In this document: piece by piece, positions 42,937 to 54,450 of the stretch
Layout of the letters: each line of letters begins with the position of its first letter
Position numbering within the stretch: position 1 is the first letter of the stretch
NCBI GenBank assembly: GCA_041394285.1
Contig: JAWKIL010000001.1
Location: 1 to 64,000, forward strand
Reading direction: 5' to 3'
DNA from: CADEDH01 sp041394285
Lineage (GTDB): Bacteria; Actinomycetota; Acidimicrobiia; Acidimicrobiales; SZUA-35
DNA: 64,000 nt
The notes under the pieces: model-generated
Told to the model about the DNA's origin: nothing
Databases searched by the model: none
What the model saw: the letters and a program-made list of their open reading frames with translations, nothing else
Made by a program: the position numbers and the translations under genes

Positions 42937-43776
42937 TCAGGCGGCGTCGAAGTCGCTCATCACGTCGCCGGCCTGGTCGCGCACGGCGCTCACGGCCCGC
43001 TTGACCAGGCGGCGGGCGGCCTCGGCGGTGACACCGAGCTCCTCGCCGACTTCACGGTAGCTGCGCTTGCGGCCGTCGTTCAGGCCAAACCGCTGTTCCA
43101 CGGCGTACTTGGCCCGGGGGTCGAGCACGTCGAGCAGGCCGGTGACCATCGTCTCCTCGGCCTTGGCCATGACCTCGTACTCGGGGCCGGGGGTGGCGTC
43201 GGGCAGGAGGTCGACGAGCTCGTTGGAGTCGTCGTCGCCGATGGTGCGGTCCAGCGAGGTGGGGGTGGTGAGCCGGTGGAGCCGGGCGTGCTCGTCGTCG
43301 AGTTCGTCACCGTCGCCCGATACCTGGCGGAGGGCGGCCCGGAGGCTGGCCGACCGGTCGCCGGGGAGGCGGACCAGGCTGGCCTTCTGGTCGAGCGCCC
43401 GGCCGATGGCCTGGCGGATCCAGAAGGTGGCATAGGTGGAGAACTTGAAACCCTTGCGCCAGTCGAACTTGTCGACGGCGTGCTCCAAGCCGAGATTGCC
43501 TTCCTGGATCAGATCCAGAAGCTCCATCGAGGGAGGAAGGGGGTAGCGGCGGGCCACGCTGACGACGAGGCGGAGGTTGGCACGGATGAACCGGTCTTTG
43601 GCCTGGGCGGCCTTGCGCACGGCGCGCCGGTTCATAGCCGAGTTGTCGCCAGCATCGATCTTGGTCTGGGCCTCTCGGCCCTTCTCGATGATCTGACTGA
43701 GCTCGCGCTCCTCGTCGGCGGTCAACAGCGGGACCAGGCCGATCTCGTTCAGGTACTGTCCTACGGAATCACTCAT
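42937..43776 (-). CDS. Sigma-70 family factor (group 2/3-like) with divergent regions 3.0 and 4.2
   Basis: A 279-residue sigma factor with region 1.2 (SDSVGQYLNEIGLVPLLT), region 2 (LRLVVSVARRYP, LDLIQEGNLGLEHAVDKFDWRKGFKFSTYATFWIRQAIGRAL), region 3 and region 4. It lacks region 1.1. Compared with housekeeping factors, the segment after region 2.4 reads VRLPGDRSASLR instead of IRIPVHM..., and the recognition helix reads LGVTAEAARRLVKRAV rather than LGVTRERIRQIEAKAL, so promoter preference may differ. ATG 43776 is preferred; TTG 43818 is in frame upstream. It is not the primary sigma factor. Confidence 0.87.
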   Translation of the reverse strand: MSDSVGQYLNEIGLVPLLTADEERELSQIIEKGREAQTKIDAGDNSAMNRRAVRKAAQAKDRFIRANLRLVVSVARRYPLPPSMELLDLIQEGNLGLEHAVDKFDWRKGFKFSTYATFWIRQAIGRALDQKASLVRLPGDRSASLRAALRQVSGDGDELDDEHARLHRLTTPTSLDRTIGDDDSNELVDLLPDATPGPEYEVMAKAEETMVTGLLDVLDPRAKYAVEQRFGLNDGRKRSYREVGEELGVTAEAARRLVKRAVSAVRDQAGDVMSDFDAA

Positions 43777-44015
43777 GGGCGTGTTTCTTCGATCGATTGC
43801 TTGCGGGGGCTTGGACAAGGAAGTTTTCCCTATCGCTGCGACTTGCTAGGCTCGTTGTTCCGGCGTGGTAGTGGATCCGTGGCCGATGCGGGTGGATCTC
43901 TCTGAACGCGTGCCGGGCGGGTCTAGAGCGCTACAAGTCCAAACACTCTTTCTACTACGAACCATCCCGCTTGTGGAGTGACATCGGTCACTTTTGGCGT
44001 GTTTTTCTCACGGGA

Positions 44016-44021
44016 TACGGT
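44016..44021 (+). promoter_or_regulatory. -10 element of nadD
   Basis: TACGGT lies 9 nt before ATG 44031, and TTGGCG (43994-43999) is a possible -35 at 16-nt spacing. Confidence 0.4.
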
Positions 44022-44030
44022 AGCGAGGCG

Positions 44031-44633
44031 ATGTCGGGGTCCATGGACGGGCGTTCCAAGCGGGTGGGGATCCTGGGGGGCACCTTCGACCCTCCCCACC
44101 TGGGACATCTCGTCGTGGCCGACCAGGTGCTGGACCAGCTGGGGCTCGACGAGGTGCGCCTGGTGGTCAACAATTCGCCGTGGCAGAAGGTGGGCGAGCG
44201 CACCATCACCTCGGCCGCCCGGCGGCTCGCCCTGGTGGAGGCGGCCGTGGGGTCCGCCCCCGGGGTGGTGGCCTCGACGGTGGAGATCGAGCTGGGTGGG
44301 CCCAGCTACAGCCTGGTGACCCTGGAAGCGCTGGCGGCCCGGGAGCCGGACACCGAGTGGCTGGTGGTGGTGGGGGCCGATGCCGCCGCCGGGCTCGACA
44401 CCTGGCATCGGGCCGCCGAGCTGCGGGAACGGCACGATTTCGTGGTGGTGAACCGGCCGGGGCACCGATCGCCGCCTCCGGCGGGCTGGCGGTGCCGGCC
44501 GGTGGAGATCCCGGCCCTCGACGTGTCGAGCAGCGAGCTGCGCCGCCTGGTGGCGGCCGGCCGCTCGATCCGGTGGTTGACCCCCGACCCGGTGATCGAG
44601 CTGATCGAGCGGTGGCGCCTTTATAGAGGTTGA
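44031..44633 (+). CDS. nadD: Nicotinate-nucleotide adenylyltransferase
   Basis: A 200-residue NadD that adenylates nicotinate mononucleotide in NAD synthesis. The nucleotidyltransferase motif is GILGGTFDPPHLGH, with H23 and H26 forming the T/HxGH signature; the C-terminal motif near VSSSELRRLVAAGRSIRWL (ISSTxIR equivalent) is present. ATG 44031 is the most likely start, with ATG 44043 a close alternative. rsfS follows on the same strand after 57 nt, the usual order in bacteria. Confidence 0.93.
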   Translation: MSGSMDGRSKRVGILGGTFDPPHLGHLVVADQVLDQLGLDEVRLVVNNSPWQKVGERTITSAARRLALVEAAVGSAPGVVASTVEIELGGPSYSLVTLEALAAREPDTEWLVVVGADAAAGLDTWHRAAELRERHDFVVVNRPGHRSPPPAGWRCRPVEIPALDVSSSELRRLVAAGRSIRWLTPDPVIELIERWRLYRG

Positions 44634-44690
44634 TGTCACACCGTGGGGCTACTGTGGACGGAACCACCAACCTGATCGAAGGAGCCTCGT

Positions 44691-45074
44691 CTGAGCCCCA
44701 CCCCCATCACCGCCACGAACCTCGATGCCGAACTGCTGCAGTGGGTCCGCGTTGCCGTCCAGGCCGCCGACGACAAGCAGGGACGGAACACCGAGGCCTT
44801 CTTCGTGGGAGAGATCCTCGGCATCACCGACTGGTTCGTCGTCACCTCCGGGGGCAGCTCCCGGCAGGTACGGGCGATCATGGAAGCGGTGGAGGAGGAG
44901 ATCGGCAAGGCCGGCGGCCCCAAGCCGCTGCGGATCGAAGGTCAGGAGACCCTCACCTGGGTCCTGATGGACTACGGAGCCTTCGTGATCCACGTGTTCA
45001 GCGACGAGGCGCGGGACTACTACGACCTCGAGCGGCTCTGGAAAGACGTGCCCCGCCTGAGCGACGTGGCTTGA
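44691..45074 (+). CDS. rsfS: Ribosomal silencing factor RsfS, apparent CTG start
   Basis: A 127-residue RsfS/Iojap protein that binds L14 and blocks subunit joining. Residues WVRVAVQAADDKQGRNTEAFFVGEILGITDWFVVTSG match the family's N-terminal strands (written in parts: AVQAADDKQGR then EILGITDWFVVTSG). No ATG, GTG or TTG lies between the in-frame stop at 44673 and the conserved region; CTG 44691 sits 6 nt after a strong GAAGGAG (44678-44684). GTG 44805 would delete the conserved N-terminus. Confidence 0.8.
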   Translation: MSPTPITATNLDAELLQWVRVAVQAADDKQGRNTEAFFVGEILGITDWFVVTSGGSSRQVRAIMEAVEEEIGKAGGPKPLRIEGQETLTWVLMDYGAFVIHVFSDEARDYYDLERLWKDVPRLSDVA

Positions 45075-45094
45075 GCGACCTGGCCTGAGCACCG

Positions 45095-45119
45095 CCCCGG
45101 CCGGTCGGACCGGTCGGGG
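45095..45119. terminator. Bidirectional terminator hairpin after rsfS
   Basis: CCCCG-g-CCGGT pairs with ACCGG-t-CGGGG around a 3-nt loop, giving two 5-bp stems with one mismatch. It lies between the convergent rsfS and DedA stops. Confidence 0.6.
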
Positions 45120-45125
45120 TGCCCC

Positions 45126-45767
45126 TCAGTGGCTGGAGCCGACCTCGGCCCGCCGGTGCCGCATCGTCTCGAACACGATCGGCACCAGCGACACGGCCAC
45201 CACGGCGATGAGGGCGATCTCCACGTTGTTGCGCACCACGTCGATCTCGCCCAGGAAGTAGCCGGCCAGCGTCACCCCGGCCCCCCAGAGGAGACCGCCG
45301 ACGATGTTGTAGCGGACGAACGTGCGGTAGTGCATGTGACCGATGCCGGCCACGATCGGGGCGAAGGTGCGCACGATCGGCACGAAGCGGGCCAGCACGA
45401 TGGCCTTGGCCCCGTGCTTGTCCAGGAAGCGCTGGGCCTTCACCACGTTGTCGGGGTTGAACAACCGGGACCGGGGCCGGTCGAACAGGGTGGGGCCCAC
45501 CTTGCGCCCGAACAGATAGCCCACCTGGTCGCCGATGACGGCGGCAGCGGCGATGGCGGCCACCACGATGGCGATGTGGGGCAGCTTGTTGCCGCCGGTG
45601 TCGCTCGACAGCAGGCCGGCGATGAACAGCAGGGAGTCGCCCGGGAGGAAGAAGCCGACCAGCAGGCCCGACTCGGCGAACACGATCAGGGCCACCAGCA
45701 GGAGGCCGCCCCGCTCGATGAGCCACTCCGGCTCGAGGAACGACGGGAGCAGCGCCAGGAGTTTCAT
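45126..45767 (-). CDS. DedA/SNARE-associated family membrane protein
   Basis: A 213-residue DedA protein. It has the conserved FAESGLLVGFFLPGDSLLFIAG region, GDQVGYLFGRKVG, and the ARFVPIVRTFAPIVAGIGHM motif with its essential Arg. Family members transport lipid carriers such as undecaprenyl phosphate or other phospholipids; this one's substrate is unknown. Its ATG overlaps the oxidoreductase stop in ATGA, so it is translationally coupled to it. Confidence 0.93.
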   Translation of the reverse strand: MKLLALLPSFLEPEWLIERGGLLLVALIVFAESGLLVGFFLPGDSLLFIAGLLSSDTGGNKLPHIAIVVAAIAAAAVIGDQVGYLFGRKVGPTLFDRPRSRLFNPDNVVKAQRFLDKHGAKAIVLARFVPIVRTFAPIVAGIGHMHYRTFVRYNIVGGLLWGAGVTLAGYFLGEIDVVRNNVEIALIAVVAVSLVPIVFETMRHRRAEVGSSH

Positions 45768-47836
45768 GCCGTCCCGACTGTAGCCGGACGCACCTCCACC
45801 AGCGCGTCACAGAAGGTGGGCCCGCCGCCCAGATCGCCGATTCGGTCGGCGGTGAGGGCATTGGCTCCCGGGCCGTCCCTCAGCCACCGGCCGAACGGCA
45901 CCACCACCGTGCCCAGGGCCACGCGGTCGGTGACGGCGGCGAAGCCCGTGACCTCGCCCCGGTCGTTGACGACCGTGACGGGGTCGCCGTCGATCAACCC
46001 CCGGGTTGCGGCGTCGGCCGGGTTCAGCTCGATCAGGGTGCGGGGTTCGGCCCCCAGGAGCACCGGGAGATGGCCGTAGGACGAGTTGACCGAATGGGGC
46101 CGCTTGAGGGTCAGCAGGCGCAGCGGATAGCGGCGGGCCAGGTCGGGTCGGGTCTCGGGGCTCTCGGCCGGGGGACGGTAGCGGGGCACCCGGCCCAGGC
46201 CGAAGGCCCGGTCGAAGACCTCGGAGGCGAACCCGAACCGGCCGCCGGGCTCGGGGAAGCCACCGCGGGCGAACGGGGTGTCACCTCCGGGGTGGGGCAC
46301 CGGCACGAATCCCTCGTCGTCCAGGCGGTCGTAGCCGGCGCCGGCCGCTTCGGCCCCGGAGCCGTCCAGGCAGTACCGGATCAACTCGTCGTCGTCCAGA
46401 GCGAACACCGGGTCGTCGATCCCGAGGCGTCGGGCGAGGAGCCGGGCGACCTCGGCGTTCGCCTTGGCCTGGCCCAGGGGCGCGATGGCGGGCCGGTTGC
46501 GGCTCACGTAGTTGAAGCCCCAGGAGCCCACCAGCTCGTCGTGCTCCAGCATGGAGGGGGCGGGCAGCACCAGGTCGGCGTAGCGGGCGGTGTCGGTGAC
46601 GAACAGATCGTGGACCACGGTGAACAGGTCGGGACGGGCCAGGCCGGCCAGCACCCGGTTCTGGTCGGCCGTGATCACCGCCGGGTTCGAGTTCCACACG
46701 AACAGCGCCTTGACCGGTGGGTCCAGGTGGGCGTCGGTGAGCACCCGGCCCAGCTGGATCATGTTCACCTTGCGGGTGGGCGGGATCTCGCCCCACAGCT
46801 TCTCGTAGTTGAGCAGCCCCATGGTGCGGGCGTTGACGATGCCGCCTCCCCGGTGGCGCCACTGGCCGGTGAGCGCCGGTAGGCACTGGATGGCCCGCAC
46901 GGCCGAGCCGGCGCCGTCGGCCCGCTGCATGCCCACGCCGAAACGGATGGCGGCCGGGGTGGTGGTGGCCAGGGCCGCGGCCAGGTCCTCCACCGCCTCT
47001 GGGGCCAGCCCGGTCTCGGCCGCCGTGCGCTCGGGGGTCCAGGGGGCCACCACCTCGGCGTAGGCGTCGAAGCCGGTGGTGTACCCGTCCACGAAGTCCC
47101 GGTCGACCAGGCCCTGGGCGATGATCACATGGGCCAGGCCCAGAGCGAGGGCGCCATCGGTGCCGGGGCGGATCGCCAGGTGGGTGTCGGCCCGGCGGGC
47201 GGTGGGGGAGCGGTACGGGTCGATCACCACCAGACGGGCCCCGGCCTTACGGGCCCGGCGGATCAGGTCCCAGCCGTGGATCGAGGTCGACACCACGTCG
47301 ATGCCCCAGCACACGATCAGGCGGCTCTCGACCAGCAGCTCGGGGTCGGCCTGCAGCGGGGTGGTCATGGCCCGGTTGATGGCCAGGGCCTGGCCGCCGC
47401 AGATGGCCCGCTCCAGCTGGGTGGCGCCGAGCCTATGGAACAGGGTATGGGTGGGACCGAAGGCCGACAGGGCACCCATCGATCCGAGGTAGGAGAAGGG
47501 CAGGAGGGCCTCGCCCCCGTGCTCGGCCATGATGGCCGTCCACCGCCCGGCGATCTCGTCGATGGCGTCGGCCCAGCTCACCGGTTCGAAGCGGCCCTCG
47601 CCCTTGGCGCCGGTGCGGCGCAGAGGCTGCATGACGCGCTGCGGGCTGTAGACCCGCTCCAGGTAGCGGTCGACCTTGGAGCACAGGTGGCGGCCGGTCA
47701 CCGGATGGCGGCTGTCGGCCCGGATGTCGACGGCCACGCCATCGGTCACCGTCACCAGGGCCGAGCAGGCGTCGGGGCAGTCGTGGGTGCAGGTGATGCG
47801 GTGGATGGTGGTGCCGTGGGAGCCCTCGAATGTCAC
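45764..47836 (-). CDS. Molybdopterin-dependent oxidoreductase (DMSO reductase superfamily)
   Basis: A 690-residue bis-MGD enzyme subunit. The N-terminus has TCTHDCPDAC...HLCSK, a 4Fe-4S cluster motif. Following are the molybdopterin-binding core (CWGIDVVSTSIHGWDLIRRARK) and the C-terminal MopB-binding domain (ELNPADAATRGLIDGDPVTV). No Tat signal is seen, so it is probably cytoplasmic. The Mo ligand appears to be Ser in PFSYLGSMG. No electron-transfer subunit is adjacent. GTG 47836 starts it, divergent from leuS. Confidence 0.88.
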   Translation of the reverse strand: MTFEGSHGTTIHRITCTHDCPDACSALVTVTDGVAVDIRADSRHPVTGRHLCSKVDRYLERVYSPQRVMQPLRRTGAKGEGRFEPVSWADAIDEIAGRWTAIMAEHGGEALLPFSYLGSMGALSAFGPTHTLFHRLGATQLERAICGGQALAINRAMTTPLQADPELLVESRLIVCWGIDVVSTSIHGWDLIRRARKAGARLVVIDPYRSPTARRADTHLAIRPGTDGALALGLAHVIIAQGLVDRDFVDGYTTGFDAYAEVVAPWTPERTAAETGLAPEAVEDLAAALATTTPAAIRFGVGMQRADGAGSAVRAIQCLPALTGQWRHRGGGIVNARTMGLLNYEKLWGEIPPTRKVNMIQLGRVLTDAHLDPPVKALFVWNSNPAVITADQNRVLAGLARPDLFTVVHDLFVTDTARYADLVLPAPSMLEHDELVGSWGFNYVSRNRPAIAPLGQAKANAEVARLLARRLGIDDPVFALDDDELIRYCLDGSGAEAAGAGYDRLDDEGFVPVPHPGGDTPFARGGFPEPGGRFGFASEVFDRAFGLGRVPRYRPPAESPETRPDLARRYPLRLLTLKRPHSVNSSYGHLPVLLGAEPRTLIELNPADAATRGLIDGDPVTVVNDRGEVTGFAAVTDRVALGTVVVPFGRWLRDGPGANALTADRIGDLGGGPTFCDALVEVRPATVGTA

Positions 47837-47859
47837 GGGGCCATGGTCGCACAGCCCCG

Positions 47860-47865
47860 TATCAT
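47860..47865 (+). promoter_or_regulatory. -10 element of leuS
   Basis: TATCAT lies 8 nt before ATG 47874. Confidence 0.45.
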
Positions 47866-47873
47866 TGATCCCT

Positions 47874-50735
<2,862 letters not shown>

Positions 50736-50763
50736 CGCGCCCCCCCCGAGCCGATCTGCTGTC

Positions 50764-50790
50764 CGGAGGCGTCACCCGTGGCGCCCTCCG
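50764..50790. terminator. Weak hairpin between leuS and the convergent hydrolase
   Basis: CGGAGG (50764-50769) pairs with CCTCCG (50785-50790) around a 15-nt loop. No T-tract is present. Confidence 0.3.
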
Positions 50791-50798
50791 CCAACCGA

Positions 50799-52001
50799 TC
50801 ACGGGTGGGAGACGAGCTCGGCGAAGCGGGCGGTGATGGCGGCGGTGGCGGCCGGGTCGGTGGGCCGCTGGAGCACGCGGTGGTTGCCGCCGGGGTCGGG
50901 GGCGAAGCGGGCCACGAGCTGCTCGTCGATCGTGACGTGGCCCGGCTCGCCGACCCCGAGGTAGGTGCCCGGCTCCACCGCCGCCAGCACGGTGGCGGGG
51001 TCGAACGAGGGCGGCCGGTACGGGAAGTCGACCAGCAACGCGTTGGCCCCGTAGTGCACGGCGGCGGCCAGCACCGGGTTGTCGGGCGAGTCGCCCAGCG
51101 CCTCGGTGGGGAACGGCAGGTTCGCTCCCACGTGCCATTCGTCGACCACCACCGGGGTGGGCCACTGGTCGAACACGATGCGGGCCGACAGCGGATCCCG
51201 CGCCGTGTTGAACTCGGGCTGGCCCCGAACCACGTCGCCGGCGGAGACCGCCAGCAGCTTCACCTTCGCCGCCGCCAGGGCGTGGCCGTCGAGGGGGGAG
51301 ACGTCGTCGGCCGGTGAGGCCAGGAGCTGGGCCAGGTTGGTGGAGAACCCGGTGGAGACGATCACCACGCTGTGGTCGGCCTCGGCCGCCAGCCGGCGCC
51401 GCAGCTGGGACAGCGCCCGGTCGACCTGGGCCGATTCCGTGATGTCGTGGGGAAAGCGGGCGTCGGCGGCCACCTGGCGGTGGAAGGCGTCCCGGCCTTC
51501 GTCCACTCCGTTGGCCCCGATCACGGCGATCGTGACGTCAGGGTGGCCGTACCAGGTGTTGACGGCGTCGATGTAGGGGGCCACCGCCGGATCGTCGTAG
51601 CTGACGGTGACGGCGAGCAGGTCGATCATGCCCCGGTCCTCGTAGCCGTGGAGCATGGCCAGGGCCAGCGAGTCGTCGATGCTGTTGACCATGTCGGTGT
51701 CGAAGATCACCGGGAGCCGTTCGGGCCGGGGGGCGACGGCGGCCACGGCCAGATGGGCGGGGCTGTCATCGGCCGGCAGGGAGCCGGTCCAGGCCGCCGG
51801 CTGCTCCAGCGGGGGCCGGAGGCCGGCGAGGTCGGCCGAGACGCCGCCAGCGGATCCGGTGGCGACGCCGGCGTAGCCGGCCAGCCCGACCGAGGCCGCC
51901 ACAGCCACCAGGGCGGAACGGAACTTCAGCGCTCGCCACCGCTCGACCCGGTTGTGACGGCGGAGCGTGCTCTGCCACAGCTCGGCGAATGTCTCGGTCA
52001 T
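50799..52001 (-). CDS. Secreted nucleoside-hydrolase-like protein
   Basis: A 400-residue protein with a membrane anchor or signal (about 29-50, SALVAVAASVGLAGYAGVATGSAG) followed by an inosine-uridine nucleoside hydrolase fold. The calcium-binding Asp cluster is FDTDMVNSIDDSLALAM, corresponding to the family's DTDIGNDIDD, with two changes (G to V, D to S). The later DEWHVGANLPFP region is the C-terminal ligand segment. It would act outside the cytoplasm on nucleosides or related glycosides. ATG 52001 has GAGGTGGGG upstream; longer frames are unsupported. Confidence 0.8.
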   Translation of the reverse strand: MTETFAELWQSTLRRHNRVERWRALKFRSALVAVAASVGLAGYAGVATGSAGGVSADLAGLRPPLEQPAAWTGSLPADDSPAHLAVAAVAPRPERLPVIFDTDMVNSIDDSLALAMLHGYEDRGMIDLLAVTVSYDDPAVAPYIDAVNTWYGHPDVTIAVIGANGVDEGRDAFHRQVAADARFPHDITESAQVDRALSQLRRRLAAEADHSVVIVSTGFSTNLAQLLASPADDVSPLDGHALAAAKVKLLAVSAGDVVRGQPEFNTARDPLSARIVFDQWPTPVVVDEWHVGANLPFPTEALGDSPDNPVLAAAVHYGANALLVDFPYRPPSFDPATVLAAVEPGTYLGVGEPGHVTIDEQLVARFAPDPGGNHRVLQRPTDPAATAAITARFAELVSHP

Positions 52002-52126
52002 CCCCACCTCGGGACTCGGTACCGCCGGCCAGTGTTGCGTCCGCCAGTGTACGTGGTGAGCGAAAATACCCAACGCTCCCGGAAAGCTGCCCACGCCCCC
52101 TCCGCCGGGTCTGCTCCATCGCCGCA

Positions 52127-52132
52127 CATAAT
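52127..52132 (+). promoter_or_regulatory. -10 element of lhgO (leaderless type)
   Basis: CATAAT lies 7 nt before ATG 52140, supporting that start over ATG 52131. Confidence 0.5.
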
Positions 52133-52139
52133 GGACCGC

Positions 52140-53348
52140 ATGCAGGACTGCGTGATCATCGGGGGCGGCATCGTCGGCCTGGCCGTGGCCAAGACCCTCT
52201 CGGAGCAACGGCCCGGTCTGTCGATCACGCTGGTGGAGAAGGAACAGAGCCTGGCCCGCCACCAGACGGGGCGCAACTCGGGCGTGATCCACTCCGGGAT
52301 CTACTACAAGCCGGGCAGCCTCAAGGCCGAGCTGTGCCGCAACGGCCGGGAGTCGATGGTGGCCTTCGCCCGCGACCACGGCATCGCCTACGACCTGTGC
52401 GGCAAGCTGATCGTGGCCACGCGGCCCGAGGAGCGTCCCCGCATGCAGGCCCTGTACGAACGGGGCAAGGAGAACGGGCTCGACGTCTCGCTCATCTCCC
52501 CGGCCGAGGCCCGGGAGATCGAGCCCCACGTGAACTGCGTGGCCGCGGTGCGGGTGCCGAGCACGGGGATCATCGACTATGTCGGCGTGTGCGAGGCCCT
52601 GGCCGACCAGGCCCGGGCCAACGGGGTGACGATCTCGCTGGGCGAGCGGGTGGTGGGGATCGAGGCCGACGGCGCCGATCACCGGGTGATCACCACGCGC
52701 CAGGAGTTGCGGGCCCGGTACCTGGTGACCTGCGGCGGCCAGTACAGCGATCATCTGGCCCGCCAGGAGGGCGGCGACCCCGGAGCGCAGATCGTGCCCT
52801 TCCGGGGCGAGTACTACGAGTTGGTGCCGGAGAAGCACCACCTGGTGAACACGCTCATCTACCCCGTGCCCGATCCCGCCTTCCCCTTCCTCGGAGTGCA
52901 CTTCACCAAGATGATCCACGGCGGCGTGCACGCCGGCCCCAACGCCGTGCTGGCCCTCGCCCGCGAGGGCTACCACAAGCGTGACGTGAACCTGGCCGAG
53001 CTGGGCGAGGTGCTGCGCTACCCCGGGTTCTGGCATCTGGCCAAGGCCAACTGGAAGGTCGGGGCATCGGAGGTGTACCGCTCGCTGAACAAGGCCCGGT
53101 TCACCCGCAGCCTGCAACAGCTCATCCCGGCCATCCAGTCCGACGACCTCGTGCCGTCACCGGCCGGCATCCGGGCCCAGGCACTCAAGCCCGACGGCGG
53201 GTTGGTCGATGACTTCCTCCTGGTGGATCGACCGCGCGCCCTGCATGTGTGCAATGCCCCGTCGCCCGCCGCGACGGCCTCGCTGGAGATCGCCCGTACC
53301 ATCGTGGGGCGGGTGCTTCCGGCCATCGCCCAGGCCGGCATCGGGTGA
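52140..53348 (+). CDS. lhgO: L-2-hydroxyglutarate oxidase/dehydrogenase (FAD-dependent)
   Basis: A 402-residue DAO-family flavoenzyme that oxidises L-2-hydroxyglutarate to 2-oxoglutarate, removing a metabolic by-product. The FAD dinucleotide motif is VIIGGGIVGLAVA at the very N-terminus, then RHQTGRNSGVIHSGIYYKPGS, a family hallmark. The C-terminal DDFLLVDRPRALHVCNAPSPAATAS is conserved. ATG 52140 places the GGGIVG correctly. It is divergent from the nucleoside-hydrolase gene. Confidence 0.93.
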   Translation: MQDCVIIGGGIVGLAVAKTLSEQRPGLSITLVEKEQSLARHQTGRNSGVIHSGIYYKPGSLKAELCRNGRESMVAFARDHGIAYDLCGKLIVATRPEERPRMQALYERGKENGLDVSLISPAEAREIEPHVNCVAAVRVPSTGIIDYVGVCEALADQARANGVTISLGERVVGIEADGADHRVITTRQELRARYLVTCGGQYSDHLARQEGGDPGAQIVPFRGEYYELVPEKHHLVNTLIYPVPDPAFPFLGVHFTKMIHGGVHAGPNAVLALAREGYHKRDVNLAELGEVLRYPGFWHLAKANWKVGASEVYRSLNKARFTRSLQQLIPAIQSDDLVPSPAGIRAQALKPDGGLVDDFLLVDRPRALHVCNAPSPAATASLEIARTIVGRVLPAIAQAGIG

Positions 53349-53388
53349 CAATGACGACGACGGCGTCGTCCCTACGAAAGGACCCAAC

Positions 53389-54423
53389 GTGCGTATCCTG
53401 GTAACCGGAACCGAGGGCTACCTCGGCTCCCTCCTCGCCCCTCGTCTCATGGATCAGGGCCACCAGGTCACCGGCCTCGACACGGGCTACTACATGACCG
53501 GCTGGCTCTACCACGGGTTGCCCCGCAAGGCCACCACCCTGATCAAGGACCTGCGGTCGATCACCGCCGAGGACCTCGAGGGCTACGACGCCGTGGTCCA
53601 CATGGCCGAGCTGTCCAACGACCCGACCGGCGAGCTGCGCCCCGGGATCACCCACGAGATCAACCATCAGGGCTCGGTGCGGATCGCCGAGCTGGCCAAG
53701 GCGGCCGGCGTGCAGCGCTTCGTCTACATGTCGTCGTGCTCGGTGTACGGGGTGGCCGAGGGCGAGGTGAACGAGCAGTCGCCGGTGAACCCGCAGACCG
53801 CCTACGCCGAGTGCAAGACGCTGGTGGAGCGGGACGTGATGCCCATGGCCAGCGACAACTTCTCGCCCACGTTCATGCGCAACGCCACCGCCTTCGGCGC
53901 CTCGCCCCGCATGCGGTTCGACATCGTGCTGAACAACCTGGCCGGCCTGGCCTGGACCACCAAGAAGATCGCCATGACGTCGGACGGGTCGCCCTGGCGG
54001 CCCCTGGTGCACGCCCTCGACATCGCCAAGGCCATCGAATGCGCCCTGGCCGCCCCCCGTGAGGCGGTACACGGCCAGGTGTTCAACGTGGGCGACAGCG
54101 ACCACAACTACCGGGTGCGCCAGATCGCCGAGATCGTGGCCGACGTGTTCCCCGGCTGCGAGCTGAGCTTCGGCGACGGGTCGGACAACCGGAGCTACCG
54201 GGTGTCGTTCGAGAAGATCAACACCCAGCTTCCGGGCTTCAAGTGCGAGTGGGACGCCGAACGGGGCGCCCGCCAGCTGCGGGGCGTGTTCGAAGCCATC
54301 AACATGAGCGACGAGATCTTCAACTCGGCACCGTTCACCCGGCTGAAGCGACTGGAGGAGCTGTTGGCCACCCAGCAGCTGGACCAGGACTTCTACTGGA
54401 CCGTCCCGCCCCTCACCGCCTGA
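53389..54423 (+). CDS. NAD-dependent epimerase/dehydratase (extended SDR)
   Basis: A 344-residue extended SDR. The NAD motif is VTGTEGYLG, catalytic YAECK supplies the Tyr-xxx-Lys pair, and SSCSVYG carries the Ser. It resembles nucleotide-sugar epimerases and dehydratases of surface-polysaccharide or deoxysugar pathways. AAAGGA lies 7 nt upstream of GTG 53389. A RmlC-like epimerase and a Rossmann oxidoreductase follow on the same strand with short gaps, suggesting a three-step pathway. Confidence 0.88.
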   Translation: MRILVTGTEGYLGSLLAPRLMDQGHQVTGLDTGYYMTGWLYHGLPRKATTLIKDLRSITAEDLEGYDAVVHMAELSNDPTGELRPGITHEINHQGSVRIAELAKAAGVQRFVYMSSCSVYGVAEGEVNEQSPVNPQTAYAECKTLVERDVMPMASDNFSPTFMRNATAFGASPRMRFDIVLNNLAGLAWTTKKIAMTSDGSPWRPLVHALDIAKAIECALAAPREAVHGQVFNVGDSDHNYRVRQIAEIVADVFPGCELSFGDGSDNRSYRVSFEKINTQLPGFKCEWDAERGARQLRGVFEAINMSDEIFNSAPFTRLKRLEELLATQQLDQDFYWTVPPLTA

Positions 54424-54450
54424 TCCGGTCGAGCTCGAGACAACCCGCCC

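Noticed and set aside
44805..45074. GTG 44805 as the rsfS start
   Set aside because: It would delete the conserved N-terminal region and has no ribosome binding site, while CTG 44691 has a strong one.
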